NCBI GenBank assembly: GCA_033782935.1 | Contig: JAWQEG010000506.1 | Location: forward strand, 2,496,501-2,560,500 | Reading direction: 5' to 3' | DNA length: 64,000 bases | Source of the DNA: Petrolisthes cinctipes | Lineage: Eukaryota; Arthropoda; Malacostraca; Decapoda; Porcellanidae | Shown: one piece after another, positions 43,340 to 55,641 of the stretch | Position numbering within the stretch: position 1 is the stretch's first letter | How the letters are laid out: each line of letters starts with the position of its first letter | The notes under the pieces: model-generated | What the model was told of the DNA's origin: nothing | Databases searched by the model: none | The model's input: only the letters and a program-made list of their open reading frames with translations | Position numbers and translations under genes: made by a program

Positions 43340-44519
43340 TGTCACGAGTCAGACATAATACTCGTGACGTAATTTGAATTACAGAGAGTGGAAAATTCCA
43401 TACTGGGGATGTTCTGGAATATTCCATTCATGAGACAAAGGAGACTGGAGTGGGTTAAGTTGGGGGTGCAGCTAGTTAATCTGCAGGTACCGGATTAGTA
43501 GCCAAATTTAGAAAAGGGTCAAAAAGGTCATGGTTCAACTGAATTTGCCACATTCAGTCATATAGGTGTTCGTACATTAAGTACATAATGTATTACTCAA
43601 TTATGCTACCAGGTTAATTTATGGTATTGTAAATGATCGTGAAGTGGAGGGGAATTATCGGGAATTATTAACACGCCATAGGTAAATTGAAATTGCAGGT
43701 ATAACTCAAGTATAAGTGGGTACAATGTAAATCGTAGCCAGTTAGGAAAAACGAACAAAGATAGGAGGAGGAGTCAGAGAAATTTTGAACCAGTTAAGGA
43801 GGAAGAATTGGGTCAGTTGGAACAAGACACACTTGAAGGAAGGACACACTCGTATCGTCAGCTTCCCTTACCTAGATCGATCCTCCACGTGTGCAGTGGG
43901 GAGTGATCAACGTAAACGCCGAATTCGTTGTATATTACGCGATTCACAAGGCTTTACAGTTGTATACTGACTAGTTGCATTGACGCTGGTTCAGTGACTG
44001 AATTAAGGTAAGGGAGTTGGATCTTTGAAGAAAATTACGAGTGTGTTGTGAGACTCTAAAGTGTGAGACATTAGAAAATATTCCAACTCGCGTAACAATT
44101 GATAGAATTACTACAGTGTTAACGTAAGCTAGACTATCGTCACGCGAGCGAGAGCGAGAGGTAACGAGAGCGAGTAGCTAGTTAGCGTTGCGTGAGCGTG
44201 AGTTGTGTGCGTGTGTGTGTGTGAAATTTAATTTATTCATGTTGGCATACTGGAGTTGAATAAATATAGAAAATTTGCAATTGGTTGTTTAAATGCACCA
44301 GTAGATTTGTTATCTATATAAATACATATATATCGGGAAGAACCCTTAACATAAAAATTTATTATGTGCGTGGTGATTGAGGCCTAAACGGGGAATTAAT
44401 CCCCGACTTTTTGTTCTTCGCTGCAGCCAACCAACGAGATCATAAATTAACAGGGCAAGGTAAGTTGTAATTGTCATATTATAAAATACATTATCTATCA
44501 TTCTCACATCACCGTCACA
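43340..44519 (+). repeat. Gypsy-1 3' LTR
   Basis: 1,180 bp, matching the 5' LTR with about two substitutions (GAGACTGG for GAGACAGG; GCACCAG for GCACAAG). Confidence 0.97.
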
Positions 44520-44524
44520 GACGG
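44520..44524 (+). repeat. Gypsy-1 target duplication GACGG, right
   Basis: Matches 36,918-36,922. Confidence 0.92.
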
Positions 44525-45545
44525 TATTCATAAAACATCTCAATGTTTGCACTTTATTGTATGTTTGCATTACTGATCTCACCACAGTGATTTTTAGGCT
44601 AATTTCGAAGCAATGTTGGATTTACCTCCGCTTGACGGACGAGCCTATAGTATAATATCAAAGCAGTGCCTGGTCCTAGTCCTTGCCATGAATGAACGCT
44701 TACACACAAGATTTTAGCCTAGGAGTGAACTTAATTTTTATATATTCGGGCCCTGGGTCTCACTGTGTCCTCATGGAGGCGTGAAATGATGGCTCACCCC
44801 CTGCCCCCTGTCCGCTCCTGCACCAACTTCTTAATTGCTGTTGACGGAGGACTGACCTTTGCTATCTTGTCTCTAACTTTTATTACAGTCGGATTTTCCT
44901 TGGTTTTAGAACTGGACGCACCGAGATTATACTCTTTCTCGGAACTATCTCTCCCCTGATTGTTACTTGATTTTTGCAGTTTCTTAACATTTGTTTGTTC
45001 TGAAATTATTCATTACAGATTTGCCTTTCACTTCCCATGGTTGATGTATTGCTCTGCACAATATTAATATTCCTATTAATAATATGCTGGTTTTCTTATA
45101 CCAGTGTTTATAAATCAGTTGAAATGCTTTTGAATCTCTGGATTTCAGCGGTGCCTCCCCGACAATTCTGAAATAATGCAGAAAATATCAGTTCTTTTGA
45201 AGGTGGTAAATTAGTGTTGGCAAATAATTATAACGTAATTTATTCCTCCAAACTATTCCATGAAAAACGCTACTTAATTAAGTTGCTTTGATGTGTTTCT
45301 TTGCGTATTCATCGGGTGGAATTGGTATCTATTTTAAGGCACCAAAAGTATACTATCCCCTGAAAAGTTGGAGCCAAAGTTGATGTAGAGATTGAATTTC
45401 GAATGACGTAAAATAAAAGATTATGTTTGTGCCTTGTTCAGACAATTTCTCCTAAATCCCATTATATGGAAATCTTTGTCAGATTATATTTTCTACATTG
45501 AATTAGAATGTGCATCAACTTGACAGAATTGTTAAGGGACAACAC
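44525..45545. other. Unassigned AT-rich sequence
   Basis: This continues the sequence left of 36,918 once Gypsy-1 is removed. A 64-codon frame at 44,765-44,959 has no domain. Nothing else is supportable. Confidence 0.5.
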
Positions 45546-45552
45546 AGTATAA

Positions 45553-45897
45553 GGAGGGGAGGTGGCCTAGTGGTTAGTGTTCTGGACTCGTAACCTGGAG
45601 GTCGGGAGATCGATCCTCTCAGGTGAGGGCCTGAGAATATTTACTCTTCCGATTTGAGTTTGAGGCACTAACTATAAGGCCACCGAACGTCGTAAAACAC
45701 CCTCGCTGGTACCATAACAGCTGCAGTATTTGGGAATTACCCTCACTTCCCTCCCTCTGTGGCTGGGTACCAGTTCGGAAGTCGTGACGTGTGTGTGTGT
45801 GAGTAGCAGTTGACCTGGGCCACGGTAACGGGCTTGATGAAGCCTATGTCCAGTGTCGAAAGATATATAAAAAAAAAAAAATAATAAAAAAATAAGT
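45553..45897 (+). mobile_element. tRNA-derived SINE 1
   Basis: The head is tRNA-like: A-box TGGCCTAGTGG (45,563-45,573), a loop-like GGACTCGTAACC, and a B-box-like AGATCGATCCT (45,607-45,617). About 250 bases of body follow, ending in an A-rich tail (ATATATAAAAAAAAAAAAATAATAAAA). RNA polymerase III would start at the head. It has no coding capacity and depends on a LINE for movement. Confidence 0.8.
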
Positions 45898-46437
45898 ACA
45901 GGTCTTTATTGACGACGTTTCGCTACTGCTTCTTCATGTCGTTAACTTGAAGAAGCAGTAACAAAACGGTCAGTGAAGGCTCCTCCTCTCATTGTGTTGT
46001 ACTGTACTGTGCCGCATAGTATCTACATTAGAGGATTATCAGTTGTGGTTGAATTGGAGCCCTACTGATTTCTACAGTCTATGCCAGTAAACAGACAAGT
46101 ATTTTATTTTGTTTTCAGAACACGTGGGCAAAAGTTTGGACAACAGCCTCCTCACGAGCATAAGGCCCTCACTGAGCATAAGGTAGGACGACAGGCCCCT
46201 CACTGAGAATAGGTTAGGGTTACAGGCCCATTAATGAGCATAAGTTAGGACAACGGGCCCCTCATTGAGCATAAGGTAAGATGAAATAATGTGTTGTGTT
46301 ACATTTCCTACTCTATGCTTCATGAGGAACCCGTTCTCGGAGTGTGTGTTCCATGTGTCCAGAACTGTACCATATCGTTTCAAGCAATATTTATAGATAT
46401 TTTTTCCCAGCGACTCTATATACATTCCATAAGCCTA
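45898..46437. other. Spacer with hairpin and 31-bp minisatellite
   Basis: TACTGCTTCTTCA (45,924-45,936) pairs with TGAAGAAGCAGTA (45,948-45,960) in a perfect 13-bp stem. A minisatellite lies at 46,153-46,280. No coding domain. Confidence 0.6.
46153..46280 (+). repeat. 31-bp minisatellite
   Basis: GAGCATAAGG-type cores start at 46,174, 46,205, 46,236 and 46,267, exactly 31 bases apart, each followed by GACRRCAGGCCCCTCA-like sequence. A partial unit is at 46,156. Confidence 0.8.
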
Positions 46438-46619
46438 GTTTTTTTTTCTTTTTTTAATTTATTGCGCCGTGGCGTCAATCAAATGACAGCCAACAAAACG
46501 TAACGGTAGGCAAGACCCATAAAAATCCAATGACTACACTCACACACACACACATCACGAAAACATAAAAGAATGAAACACGAGAATTCAGACAAATAGT
46601 TACATATGACCTACTTAAA

Positions 46620-47410
46620 TCAACCAAAACGAGGGAGGCGTACCAAAAGTTCCTCTAAAACCTGGTGGTTCAGCAAGTGTCGACAAACCACATCAAGCGG
46701 CAGGCCCCGGGGCAGCAAGTGTCGGACAGTGGGGCAGGCCACGCAATAGTGTTCTATAGTGTTAGCACGAGGCGCTTGACACAAGCGACACACAGTGAAG
46801 GGAGGCTCACCCTGATCCCAGCAACCTGCCACGGTGGCCTGTAGCCAAGCCTCAAACGAGCAGAGACTACATTGTGCCTCCAAACCATGAGGCCCCGACG
46901 AAGGTAGGAATATTTGTGATGTCAGACAGACTTGTAGTGGGTGATGGAGATGCTGAAAGGCCTCTCTGCATCCCTGTGCCGCCGTACAGGGAGGAGAGCA
47001 GTGGAGCGGACTCTAGAGAGGTAACATGTCAGGGAGAGAGAACGTCCAAGGCAGACCGCAGGTCTCCTTCGCGAGTCTGTCAACTGTAGCATTGTGACGT
47101 AAACCTACATAGGATGGCACCCATAAAAATTTGACAGTCAAGTTACGATCACACAATAAGGCCAAAAACGACAAAATCTGCTGAACAACAGTAGAGTGTG
47201 TGAGCTGAACACTGGAGAGGGAATGGAGGGCAGGTTTGGAGTCACAAAAGATGGCAGCATTCACTCCACGTTGACAAACAAGACTAACAGCATCCAGAAT
47301 GGCATACAGTTCACACAATTTTGAGCTTTAATGGTTTCAGAGACGACGGCCAACCCAGCCCCGTGGAGATGACTCCAAGTCAGGTGAGACGATTGATTAA
47401 GATTCTCTCC
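46620..47410 (-). pseudogene. LINE-C RNase H and C-terminal remnant
   Basis: The RNase H part has LCELYAILDAVSL, IFCDSKPALHSL, FLWVPSYVGLRHNATVDRLAKE. The end has CRLCQAPRANTIEHYCVACPTVRHLL, the C-terminal cysteine/histidine cluster. Just upstream (about 47,340-47,410) RT sequence for KVVERILINRL is joined almost directly to the RNase H start, so the RT palm was deleted. Confidence 0.75.
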
Positions 47411-47418
47411 ACAACCTT
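47411..47418 (+). repeat. 8-bp duplication ACAACCTT, left
   Basis: ACAACCTT recurs at 47,994-48,001. In both places it is part of the LINE-C RT code for KVV. Confidence 0.7.
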
Positions 47419-47993
47419 GTACCAGCCCTGATTTGGTTTCCTTGAAGAATCTGGTACAGTACCTTGTTCTGGAGTTGTTATAGTAGGTTATGGTAGTGAG
47501 CTCGGCGGTGTGGTGGTGTTCAGGCTAGGTTGGAAAAAAAATTCAATAAGTAAAATTAAAACTTACTTTATTTATTAATTCAAAGGGAGTTTTGTGCCCT
47601 GTCTTGTCTTGTTTTTAAATGAGAACAGAGATGATGTCCTTTTGGCTGCTTGATCTTGAGTTCCTAACTAAAGCTATTCTGGTCAGTTTATATTCCTTCT
47701 GTGCTTGGAGATGCCAGTAATGTCTAGATACATTATTACCTGTTTGAAAAAGGGGAAGGTCTAGTTAAGCTCCACCCCCTTTTCTTCTCTTACTTTCTCT
47801 CTCTGTCTCTTTCGGTGAGTGAAGGTAAAGGTGGGCAGCAAAGGAAAATTACTCATTATATGACCTCAGAGCACCTGGGTATCAGCCTGCCCCAGGTGTG
47901 AAATGGTCATATCTAGAAATAGTGTCAGCTATTGTAAAAAGGTATTTGACCCTTCTACCTGCCTTAATGACTTATTAATGACTTAGGTGCTGT
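47419..47993. mobile_element. Unclassified 575-bp insertion in LINE-C RT
   Basis: The RT frame runs to CKVV at 47,994, is interrupted, and resumes with CKVVERILINRL at 47,410, with the 8-bp duplication at both edges. The insert is AT-rich and non-coding. The ends GTACCAGCCCT and the inverse of AGGTGCTGTA are only weakly similar. An 8-bp duplication fits a hAT-type MITE, but the ends are not diagnostic. Confidence 0.6.
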
Positions 47994-48579
47994 ACAACCT
48001 TACAAAAACAGGAAGAAAGGGAAATAGGCCTGAACTTCACCGTGCCGGTCTTAGGGATGGGTATTATTGTGCTGCTGGTCCAGGCTCGTGGTACACAACC
48101 GTCACGAAGACAGAGATTGTACAGTCGAAGTAGAGGGTTCCCAAGAACGTTTTGAAGTAGGCACAGCACAGGGGAAGAAGCTTTACCCCAATTGAGAGCA
48201 CGGCGCAACTCCTTCTCAGTTATGTGTTCTGCATCATCGTCATCATCTTGCAACAGAGCGGACATTAGATGGACAGCAACACGGAAAGCGAATGTATCTT
48301 GTATGTGGATGGGTAGACTGGCTGGGTAGATTGTTCTGACCAGGCATTGACAAGTTGTTGGGCATAGGCGGCAGGAGTGTGATTACGAGTAGTGGCTGGC
48401 GTCTTTTTAACAACCCGACGGATGAGGTGCCACATAGAAACTACACTCGTTTGCTGGTTGATGCTGTCCATGAACCGCTGCCAAGACTCAGTGTGACCAA
48501 ACTCCTGCAGGGCGAATAAAGCGTCCCTAGACCTCTGGTGACGATGGAGCAGGTCAGGGGTTGGGTTGGCTTGAAACAA
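47994..48579 (-). pseudogene. LINE-C ORF2, linker and RT N-terminal remnant
   Basis: ITEKELRRALNWGKASSP, LLRLYNLCLRDGCVPRAWTSSTIIPIPK and FRPISLSSCFCKVV are RT motifs 0-1. Upstream, RHQRSRDALFALQEFGHTESWQRF is the EN-RT linker. A stop and shift near 48,265 break the frame. Deleted residues after GKASSP remove the usual GPD motif. Confidence 0.75.
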
Positions 48580-48599
48580 AAGTCCATCACGCTCAGTCT

Positions 48600-49500
48600 C
48601 CTACCTCGCCTCTTGTAAACGTACATCAAGCGTCCAGGAGTGGGCAGTATGGCGATGTTGGAGGTGTGGCCGGGAGACACATAGCTTATAAAAGTCATGA
48701 GAAGCAGATACAAGATCAGAGTATAACTGTTCAGCTGAAGATATGTCAAATGTAGGGAATACATAAGCCATAAATAAGATGAAAGTCGGTCAATATTTAG
48801 GGGGCACAGCAATACATAAATGAGTGGCTGAAGCACTTGTCCCAGCAAGTAGAAAATAATGAAACCGAAAAGCAACGTGATCAGAGAATAAATCTGGCAT
48901 GGAGGAGCACTGGACCTGAGATGCGATCAGGCCAGACGAAAGGATGTAATAAAGAAGTATCTCCCCGGCAATGAGTGGCACCGCCAGTGTCCCAGCGTGT
49001 CAGTTGCTGCTTGCAGATTTATGAAAGGAGATGAACACCATTATGATTAATAGAGCCAGAACCATCACCCAAGTAAGAATGCCGAGCAATAAAATCTCCC
49101 ATTTATACCATACTATGCACTGTTGATGAAGGAAGAGCTTCAAGAGTGAGTCTAGCCAGAGCAGAATAGACATGACATAATTGGAGTACTCCATCCCCAG
49201 GTAGAACCTCAAATAGCTGAAAGGTCATGTCAAGATCAGAGGAGGTACGGAGAAGGCGATGTGGTAAGGAGCTATGTATGTAAGTCAGGAGACCATTCTT
49301 TACTAAATGAACATATGTCACATAACCTGAGAGGGGAGGAACTTGCCCAGCAGTGAGAGGCCGTCCTGGAAATGCTTCTTGGAGAAAAATAACACTGGGA
49401 TGATGACGAAAAACGTAGGCCTTGAGTTGACTGAGCTTAGCATAACTGGTGATACCACATACGTTCCAGGAGATGACATCCAGCTGGCAATCACTAGCAA
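48600..49500 (-). pseudogene. LINE-C endonuclease remnant
   Basis: The N-terminus DVISWNVCGITSYAKLSQLKAYV, then HPSVIFLQEAFPGR and VTYVHLVKNGLLTYIHSSLP, match the EN fold start (QWN-like and LQE motifs). Downstream parts (HICPTPGRL, DFCFKPTQP) are in other registers. Multiple shifts make it non-functional. Confidence 0.7.
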
Positions 49501-50890
49501 ACTCTGTGTTTGGAGGTAGAAGTCCGGGGAGTGAGGACAGATGAGCGACCTGGAGAAGAAGATGGACCAGGAGAAGGGACTGACTCGAATAGCTTTTCAA
49601 GGCGAGATGCAACAGTATCCATCCCTTCAGTAACAGCGGTGACAGTTGAGATGATGGACTGCTGACCCACAACCAAGGTGGAAAGTTTGGAGTCATTAGC
49701 AGGAGCGGCAACCAGCCCATCAATCCTGGTTTCAAGGTCACAAAAGCAGTTCTCGAGGGCCGTACATCATTCCATGAGGGTAGCGACATACTTGCAGAAG
49801 GCCAGGTCCAGAGGCGAGGCAGGGCTGTTGGGAGGAGCAGACTTGGGAGGTGATGGTGGCGGTGGTGTAGGCGGCGCAGTAGTAGAGGCACAAGCCTGGA
49901 CCTGACGTCGAGTACATCCATGCCACAAGTTAACCCCCGGATGAAGGCATCCTGGACACTTCCATCGAGATGTATCCTCAGGAGGTGGAGGCAGCAGGAC
50001 GTGATGGTTCACCCCTGTCAGAACATGTCCTGGAATCATGATCGGCGGCACACCAGACACACTTTGGCGAGGATGAACAGTACCTTACACGGTGGAAGAA
50101 AGGGTAGGAAATCAAAGGAAATCTCAATTGAAGGTGAATCGGGAAGATTCCAAACAACAACAATACGGCTAATGGGGTAACGATCTTGGAGAAAATGACG
50201 GACAGAGTACACACCAGGGTATCCCTCGGCAAGTTTTGGGTCAACATCAATAGGAAAATGAGTGAAGATGTAGCTTGGAATCTTACAAGACCTCTTGGGT
50301 GAGTCTTGAAGAATGAGAGGCAGAGACAAAAATTCACCAGCCTTGACTCCTTCAATGATGTCCTGACGCTTCCTAGTGATGTAAACAAACTGGGAGGTGA
50401 CGGCAGCCATCTTGACTTCAGCCAGTTCACGCTGCAACTGGAAGGCCCTGTTGACATCAGACAACCAATGTAGCTTTGTGTCCATAGATGGGTTCCCAGA
50501 GAAGGAGAGCTTGACATAGGTATTTCTTGGGGCAAAAGCGGGAAGATTAGACGAGGGCAAGGAGTGTGTATACAAGGAAGAAACACCAGGGTGAGGCAGA
50601 GAAGGTACATCGTGAACAGCTGAAGCACCCTTCGCCGTCTTGGCAGCTGGAGGCAAATAGTCCACACTATCGGAATCCTGCGAGGAGTCGGATGAGGCAT
50701 CAACTGGATGCTTGGTAGGGGTTGAGGAGGTTGACGGCTGCAACCTGAGCTGCGGAGTGACCGAGGAGAGGGGGGGAGGATTGCGCGAGGGCAGCTCAGG
50801 CCATTGATCCTCAACTGGAGACTCGTCGTCCTCCGACATTGCCAAGCCGGCCTTCAAGCAGGAATCCGCGCTCTCCATCAGGCCAGGCAA
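49494..50890 (-). pseudogene. LINE-C ORF1, frameshifted
   Basis: The start is MSEDDESPVEDQWPELPS or an upstream Met near 50,890. A central part (YVKLSFSGNPSMDTKLHWLS, SRIVVVWNLPDSPSIEISF) resembles the RNA-binding part of LINE ORF1. A knuckle CVWCAADHDSRTC is in a different register, then WKCPGCLHPGVNLWHGC in a third. The C-terminal coil MDTVASRLEKLFESV ends near 49,494. At least two frameshifts. Confidence 0.78.
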
Positions 50891-50929
50891 GGCCTAGATG
50901 GGAAGCAAACAACTGAACACTCAATCAGC

Positions 50930-51110
50930 CAGGGACACACACACACTCACAAACACAGAGAATCACAACAAAACAATACACAGAACCACAACAGACAACA
51001 CCAGCAACACCACAGAAACAACAACACACAAACGAGAATGCACAAACAACACAAACAAGAATGCAAAAACAACACATACAACAACACGAACAACAATGCA
51101 GGCAGAGAAT
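50930..51110 (+). repeat. CA/CAA-rich low-complexity tract
   Basis: ACACAC and AACAACAC repeats upstream of the LINE-C ORF1 start. Frames here are His/Asn/Thr-rich artefacts. Confidence 0.8.
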
Positions 51111-51164
51111 GTCCATATTCCACCAATGTTGGAGCGAGACTGACAAGCGTAGTGTGTGGGGAAG

Positions 51165-51577
51165 GTGGTGGCAGAGTGGATACAACGACGGACTGCAAAC
51201 TTCAAGAGCCCAGGTTCGAGTCCACGAGAAACGTCTGCGTTTTTTCCGAGGTGATCTGATGGTTCTTGCTGTCCGTAAAGTATCCTGGCTACGCCGACAC
51301 ATCAAGAAAATATTTGTCCCCTACATCGTCGTCAACTCAGAACATAGAAGATGCCCAACCATATTCCAAGATGCTGTGAGTGACGGTGTAGCTGATAGTG
51401 ACGTGTATAAATAAAGTGTCGTCATCTAGAGGGACAGAAGAGAAGCTACCAACACCACGAAGCTCCACTGTCTCATCTAGTGCGACACCCAATAATCTCG
51501 GGGCCTCGCAAGAGTTAACGGGCTTCTAACAGCCTACAGTCCCGAGGTTGAGGTATTAAAACAAAATAAAAAAATCA
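51165..51577 (+). mobile_element. tRNA-derived SINE 2
   Basis: A-box TGGCAGAGTGG (51,169-51,179) and a perfect B-box GGTTCGAGTCC (51,213-51,223), with GTGG near the start and CCAC after the B-box able to pair as an acceptor stem. The anticodon-loop position reads CTGCAAA. A ~340-base body follows and ends in an A-rich tail (AAAACAAAATAAAAAAATC). It is not a tRNA gene: no clean cloverleaf arms, and a long body is attached. Confidence 0.82.
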
Positions 51578-52543
51578 TTAAGGTGTTTTCTTTTGTGGGT
51601 GGACTGGAAGGCTACTAATTCCTGCAAATTATGCCAAAAAACAGACTGTCGGTATATAAGTAGGAAATTTGTGTTTTACTTTAGGTTGGAAGAATCAATA
51701 GTTTTTAGCCATCTTAAATGATGTAGTATAAGTATGTAGACTAATTGCGTAATGGGTACGAGTATTTAATTTAGTTAATAATTAGATGTATTATTAACAC
51801 TAGGCATATATTTGGCACTCTTTTATATATTAAGAAATAATAAGTAGGAGTGACTCGGCTAAGTTATGTTTCCATGTACACTCGCCAGCACTGCCGAGTG
51901 GTACAGTTGCCTGACGGAGTTCGTTAATTCACGACCCGCATAGGGTCTAGCCACTTATCTGGTAACACAGCAAACCTTGGTGCCAGCCGTACGATCACCT
52001 CTAGTAAGCCACACACCCAATATCCCGGTCTCATCCACAGTTATTTTGTTGTCAGAGGTCAACACAACACAATCATATTAGAGTAGATAAGAAAATAATA
52101 AATTTTGTGGTTGATGGTTACCCTGAATTTGTAACTGAAATAGGTGTTGAACCCTCCCCACGTCCATATTTGCATAACCATGATATTTATGACTGCTCAT
52201 ATTTGTAAATTGCAGGGAAACTACGGTTACTACTATTAATATTTAAAATAATTCTAATAATTTTAACCTAATATCTCATGTAAACTCACTTCTTTTTTCA
52301 ACACAAGGCCAATTAGTTGTAAATAATAATAATGAATACAATGTAGGATGTCTCAAATATTATGAAACAGAAACCACTACAGTAGTAAAGTGACAATTAA
52401 AAACTAGAGTAGACTAACAGTAAGTTTAAAACTCATAACCGCACATATTCGAAATTGATGACATGGTTGTAGTTATCACAGCAAGTCGCAGGGAAAGAAG
52501 ACCCGTCTCCATTACCCTGCCCATAAACACTGGGGGAAAGGGG
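51578..52543. other. AT-rich spacer ahead of an LTR
   Basis: No coding domain. It ends in GGGGGAAAGGGG, a good polypurine tract, directly before the LTR at 52,544, so the right part may be the 3' end of an LTR element body. Confidence 0.45.
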
Positions 52544-52912
52544 TGTAGTGGACCCAAGCAGTAGGTTTGCCATATTTTGCTATGTCTCTTTTCATACCTA
52601 CCCACCCAGCTAAGCCGCCCGCTCTAGGAATGACCCCAGTGACTCAGCAGCTAAAAGAGGGAATACTAGCCTTCCCCCTCTGCTTTGCCTCGCCTGACTC
52701 CTGCCGCTTCCATGCCACACATTGTCTCAAGCAACGCTCCTGTGCTCTCCAAACAGCTCTACAGGCATCACTGACGAGAAAGACTACAGAAGTCACCACA
52801 AAGCTGTGCTTGGGTCCACTCCACATCCCTGTTATACTACTGAATAAAACCGTGCCTAGTATTGGTAGTCTACTATAACACCCTTAGGTAGTAACGACCT
52901 CCTGACATTACA
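52544..52912 (+). repeat. 369-bp LTR with PPT before and PBS after
   Basis: TGTAGTGGACCC to CTGACATTACA, with AATAAAACC near 52,843. GGGGGAAAGGGG precedes it and ATTGGTGACCCCTTGGAGTA follows, so the unit has both a 3'-LTR-type and a 5'-LTR-type neighbour. Family not resolved. Confidence 0.65.
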
Positions 52913-52914
52913 AT

Positions 52915-52932
52915 TGGTGACCCCTTGGAGTA
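52915..52932 (+). other. Primer-binding site of the 52,544 LTR
   Basis: TGGTGACCCCTTGGAGTA starts two bases after the LTR. TGGTGACC starts are common in arthropod LTR elements. The tRNA was not identified. Confidence 0.6.
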
Positions 52933-53832
52933 TTAATAAACCTACTAGGTCGGGGAAGGCCCTGGAAGAAGGCCCTAGACGAAGGCCCTGGACGACGACG
53001 CCATCTCCACGTGTTCAATGCCAGCTCAAGGTACCCCCACACACATACATATTCTCCCTCCTGTGTTTATTTGCATACCAGTGTTCACTTCCACAGTGCT
53101 CTTTCCCTCCACCATTGTTATTTTAACGTAATTTTTTCCCTATATTTATCGTACGTGTTTTTCTCTCTTCCTTTCTCGCGGCTGTGTCCTCTCCCTGCCA
53201 CCCGTGCTTTCGGCCCCTGTCGTTCTCCTCGTACGCCCTTACATCTTTCTCCACCTCAACAGTATTCCTCGTGCTCCACGTATTCTTTGTTGTTTTTTTC
53301 GTGCCGCCTGCCTTGGTACACGCTTTCTCGCCCCTTACCCCCCCCCCCCACACACAACCCTTGGGATACCCTACAACGCACCTTCGTACACCTCATCACC
53401 TACGACCTCATCTCCACTTACCCACGTGCTCACCCCAACCATGTGCCCATCTCTATCACGCACCTATGTACAGCACTACACCTACGTGCTCAACTCTATG
53501 TACACACGTGCTCACCTCTAACCACGTGCCCAGCTCTACGACTAACCTACGTACATCGCTACACCTTCGTGCACAATCCTACGTGCCTACGTGCTCAACC
53601 CTAACTACGTGCCCATCGCTACGACGCACCTACATACACCGTATCATCTTCGTGCTTATCTCTGCGCACCTATGTACACAACAACGTAACGTGCCCACAG
53701 CACGCAACGGTACAGTCACGTCCTCGTTTTACTGGTATAAGTTATAAGTAATTATTAAAAAAAAAATTTCATCTCAGTCTCGGTGATTCCTCCCCCCAGT
53801 GCTACTCGCCCCAATTTTTTTCTATATACCAT
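52933..53832 (+). other. Decayed internal region and CTACGTGC minisatellite
   Basis: After the PBS come GAAGGCCCTGGACGA repeats (52,955-53,000), then C/T-rich sequence. From 53,390 to 53,700 there are many loose copies of CTACGTGCCCA or CACCTACGTACA. Frames are Pro/His/Thr-rich with no domain. A truncated LTR-element body is possible. Confidence 0.45.
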
Positions 53833-54236
53833 TGGTATTGAAACAGTAAGGAAGCTCCTTATGTATCTATCCGGGTGAACAGTCGATGGCAGGAGTAGGG
53901 CAGGACCTTCCTCTGTAGTAGCTCGCTGGATAGCCAGCCTCTGAAGGCTCAGCTTCCCCTTTTATCCTCTCGCTTCCGATTCCCGCATGTAGCGTGCCCC
54001 ACGTGACTACGCCATTACCTGACCTGCTGCACCCATTTCGATTCATACCTGGAGAGAGCGAGAGGCTGGTGGCTGGACTCCCAAGAGTGGGTTAAGCTTT
54101 GTCAGGGGACGGGATTAACCTACCCGTCAGACTGTTGCTTGTCTTGGGCCGGGGAGAGTACAAGGGAACAAGGAGTGGCATACCAGCATATGGAATATAC
54201 AAAGGAATATGGAATGGTGCATATGGCGCAACTACA
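53833..54236 (-). repeat. Gypsy-3 3' LTR
   Basis: The minus strand starts TGTAGTTGCGCCATATG and ends GTTTCAATACCA, 404 bp. A polypurine tract (GGGGGGAAGGGGAGTAA on the minus strand, 54,237-54,253) lies directly upstream. The LTR is related to 23,195-23,781. The rest of Gypsy-3 lies at 54,237-54,440 and beyond 61,890. Confidence 0.75.
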
Positions 54237-55634
<1,398 letters not shown>

Positions 55635-55641
55635 TATAAAT

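Larger units (their letters stand above)
36923..44519 (+). mobile_element. Gypsy-1, nearly intact LTR retrotransposon (7.6 kb)
   Basis: Both LTRs are 1,180 bp and differ at about two positions by eye. A 5-bp target duplication flanks the element, and a primer-binding site follows the 5' LTR. Gag and pol are in one frame with a UGA between them, and pol has one further UGA. Pol order is protease, integrase, RT, RNase H. This is the Gmr1-like arrangement, not the usual Gypsy order with integrase last. No env-like frame is present. It is the youngest element in the window by LTR identity. Confidence 0.96.
46438..50890 (-). mobile_element. LINE-C, decayed non-LTR retrotransposon
   Basis: The minus strand has ORF1 with zinc knuckles, an endonuclease start, RT fragments, an RNase H piece and a C-terminal cysteine cluster. 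The 3' end carries GATTGACGCCACGGCGCAATAAATTAAAAAAAG. Much of the RT palm is missing between ILINRL (about 47,390) and the RNase H start, and a 575-bp insertion sits inside RT. It is the most degraded of the three LINE families. Confidence 0.8.

Noticed and set aside
36923..44519. Endogenous retrovirus with env
   Set aside because: No env-like frame lies between pol (stop 42,641) and the 3' LTR; the domain order is that of a Gypsy-type retrotransposon.
51165..51240. Possible functional tRNA gene
   Set aside because: Perfect A and B boxes, but no clean cloverleaf arms and a long body with an A-rich tail; a SINE explains it better.
53011..53747. Overlapping plus-strand frames rich in Pro, His and Thr
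   Set aside because: They read through the CTACGTGC minisatellite in several registers and show no conserved motif.
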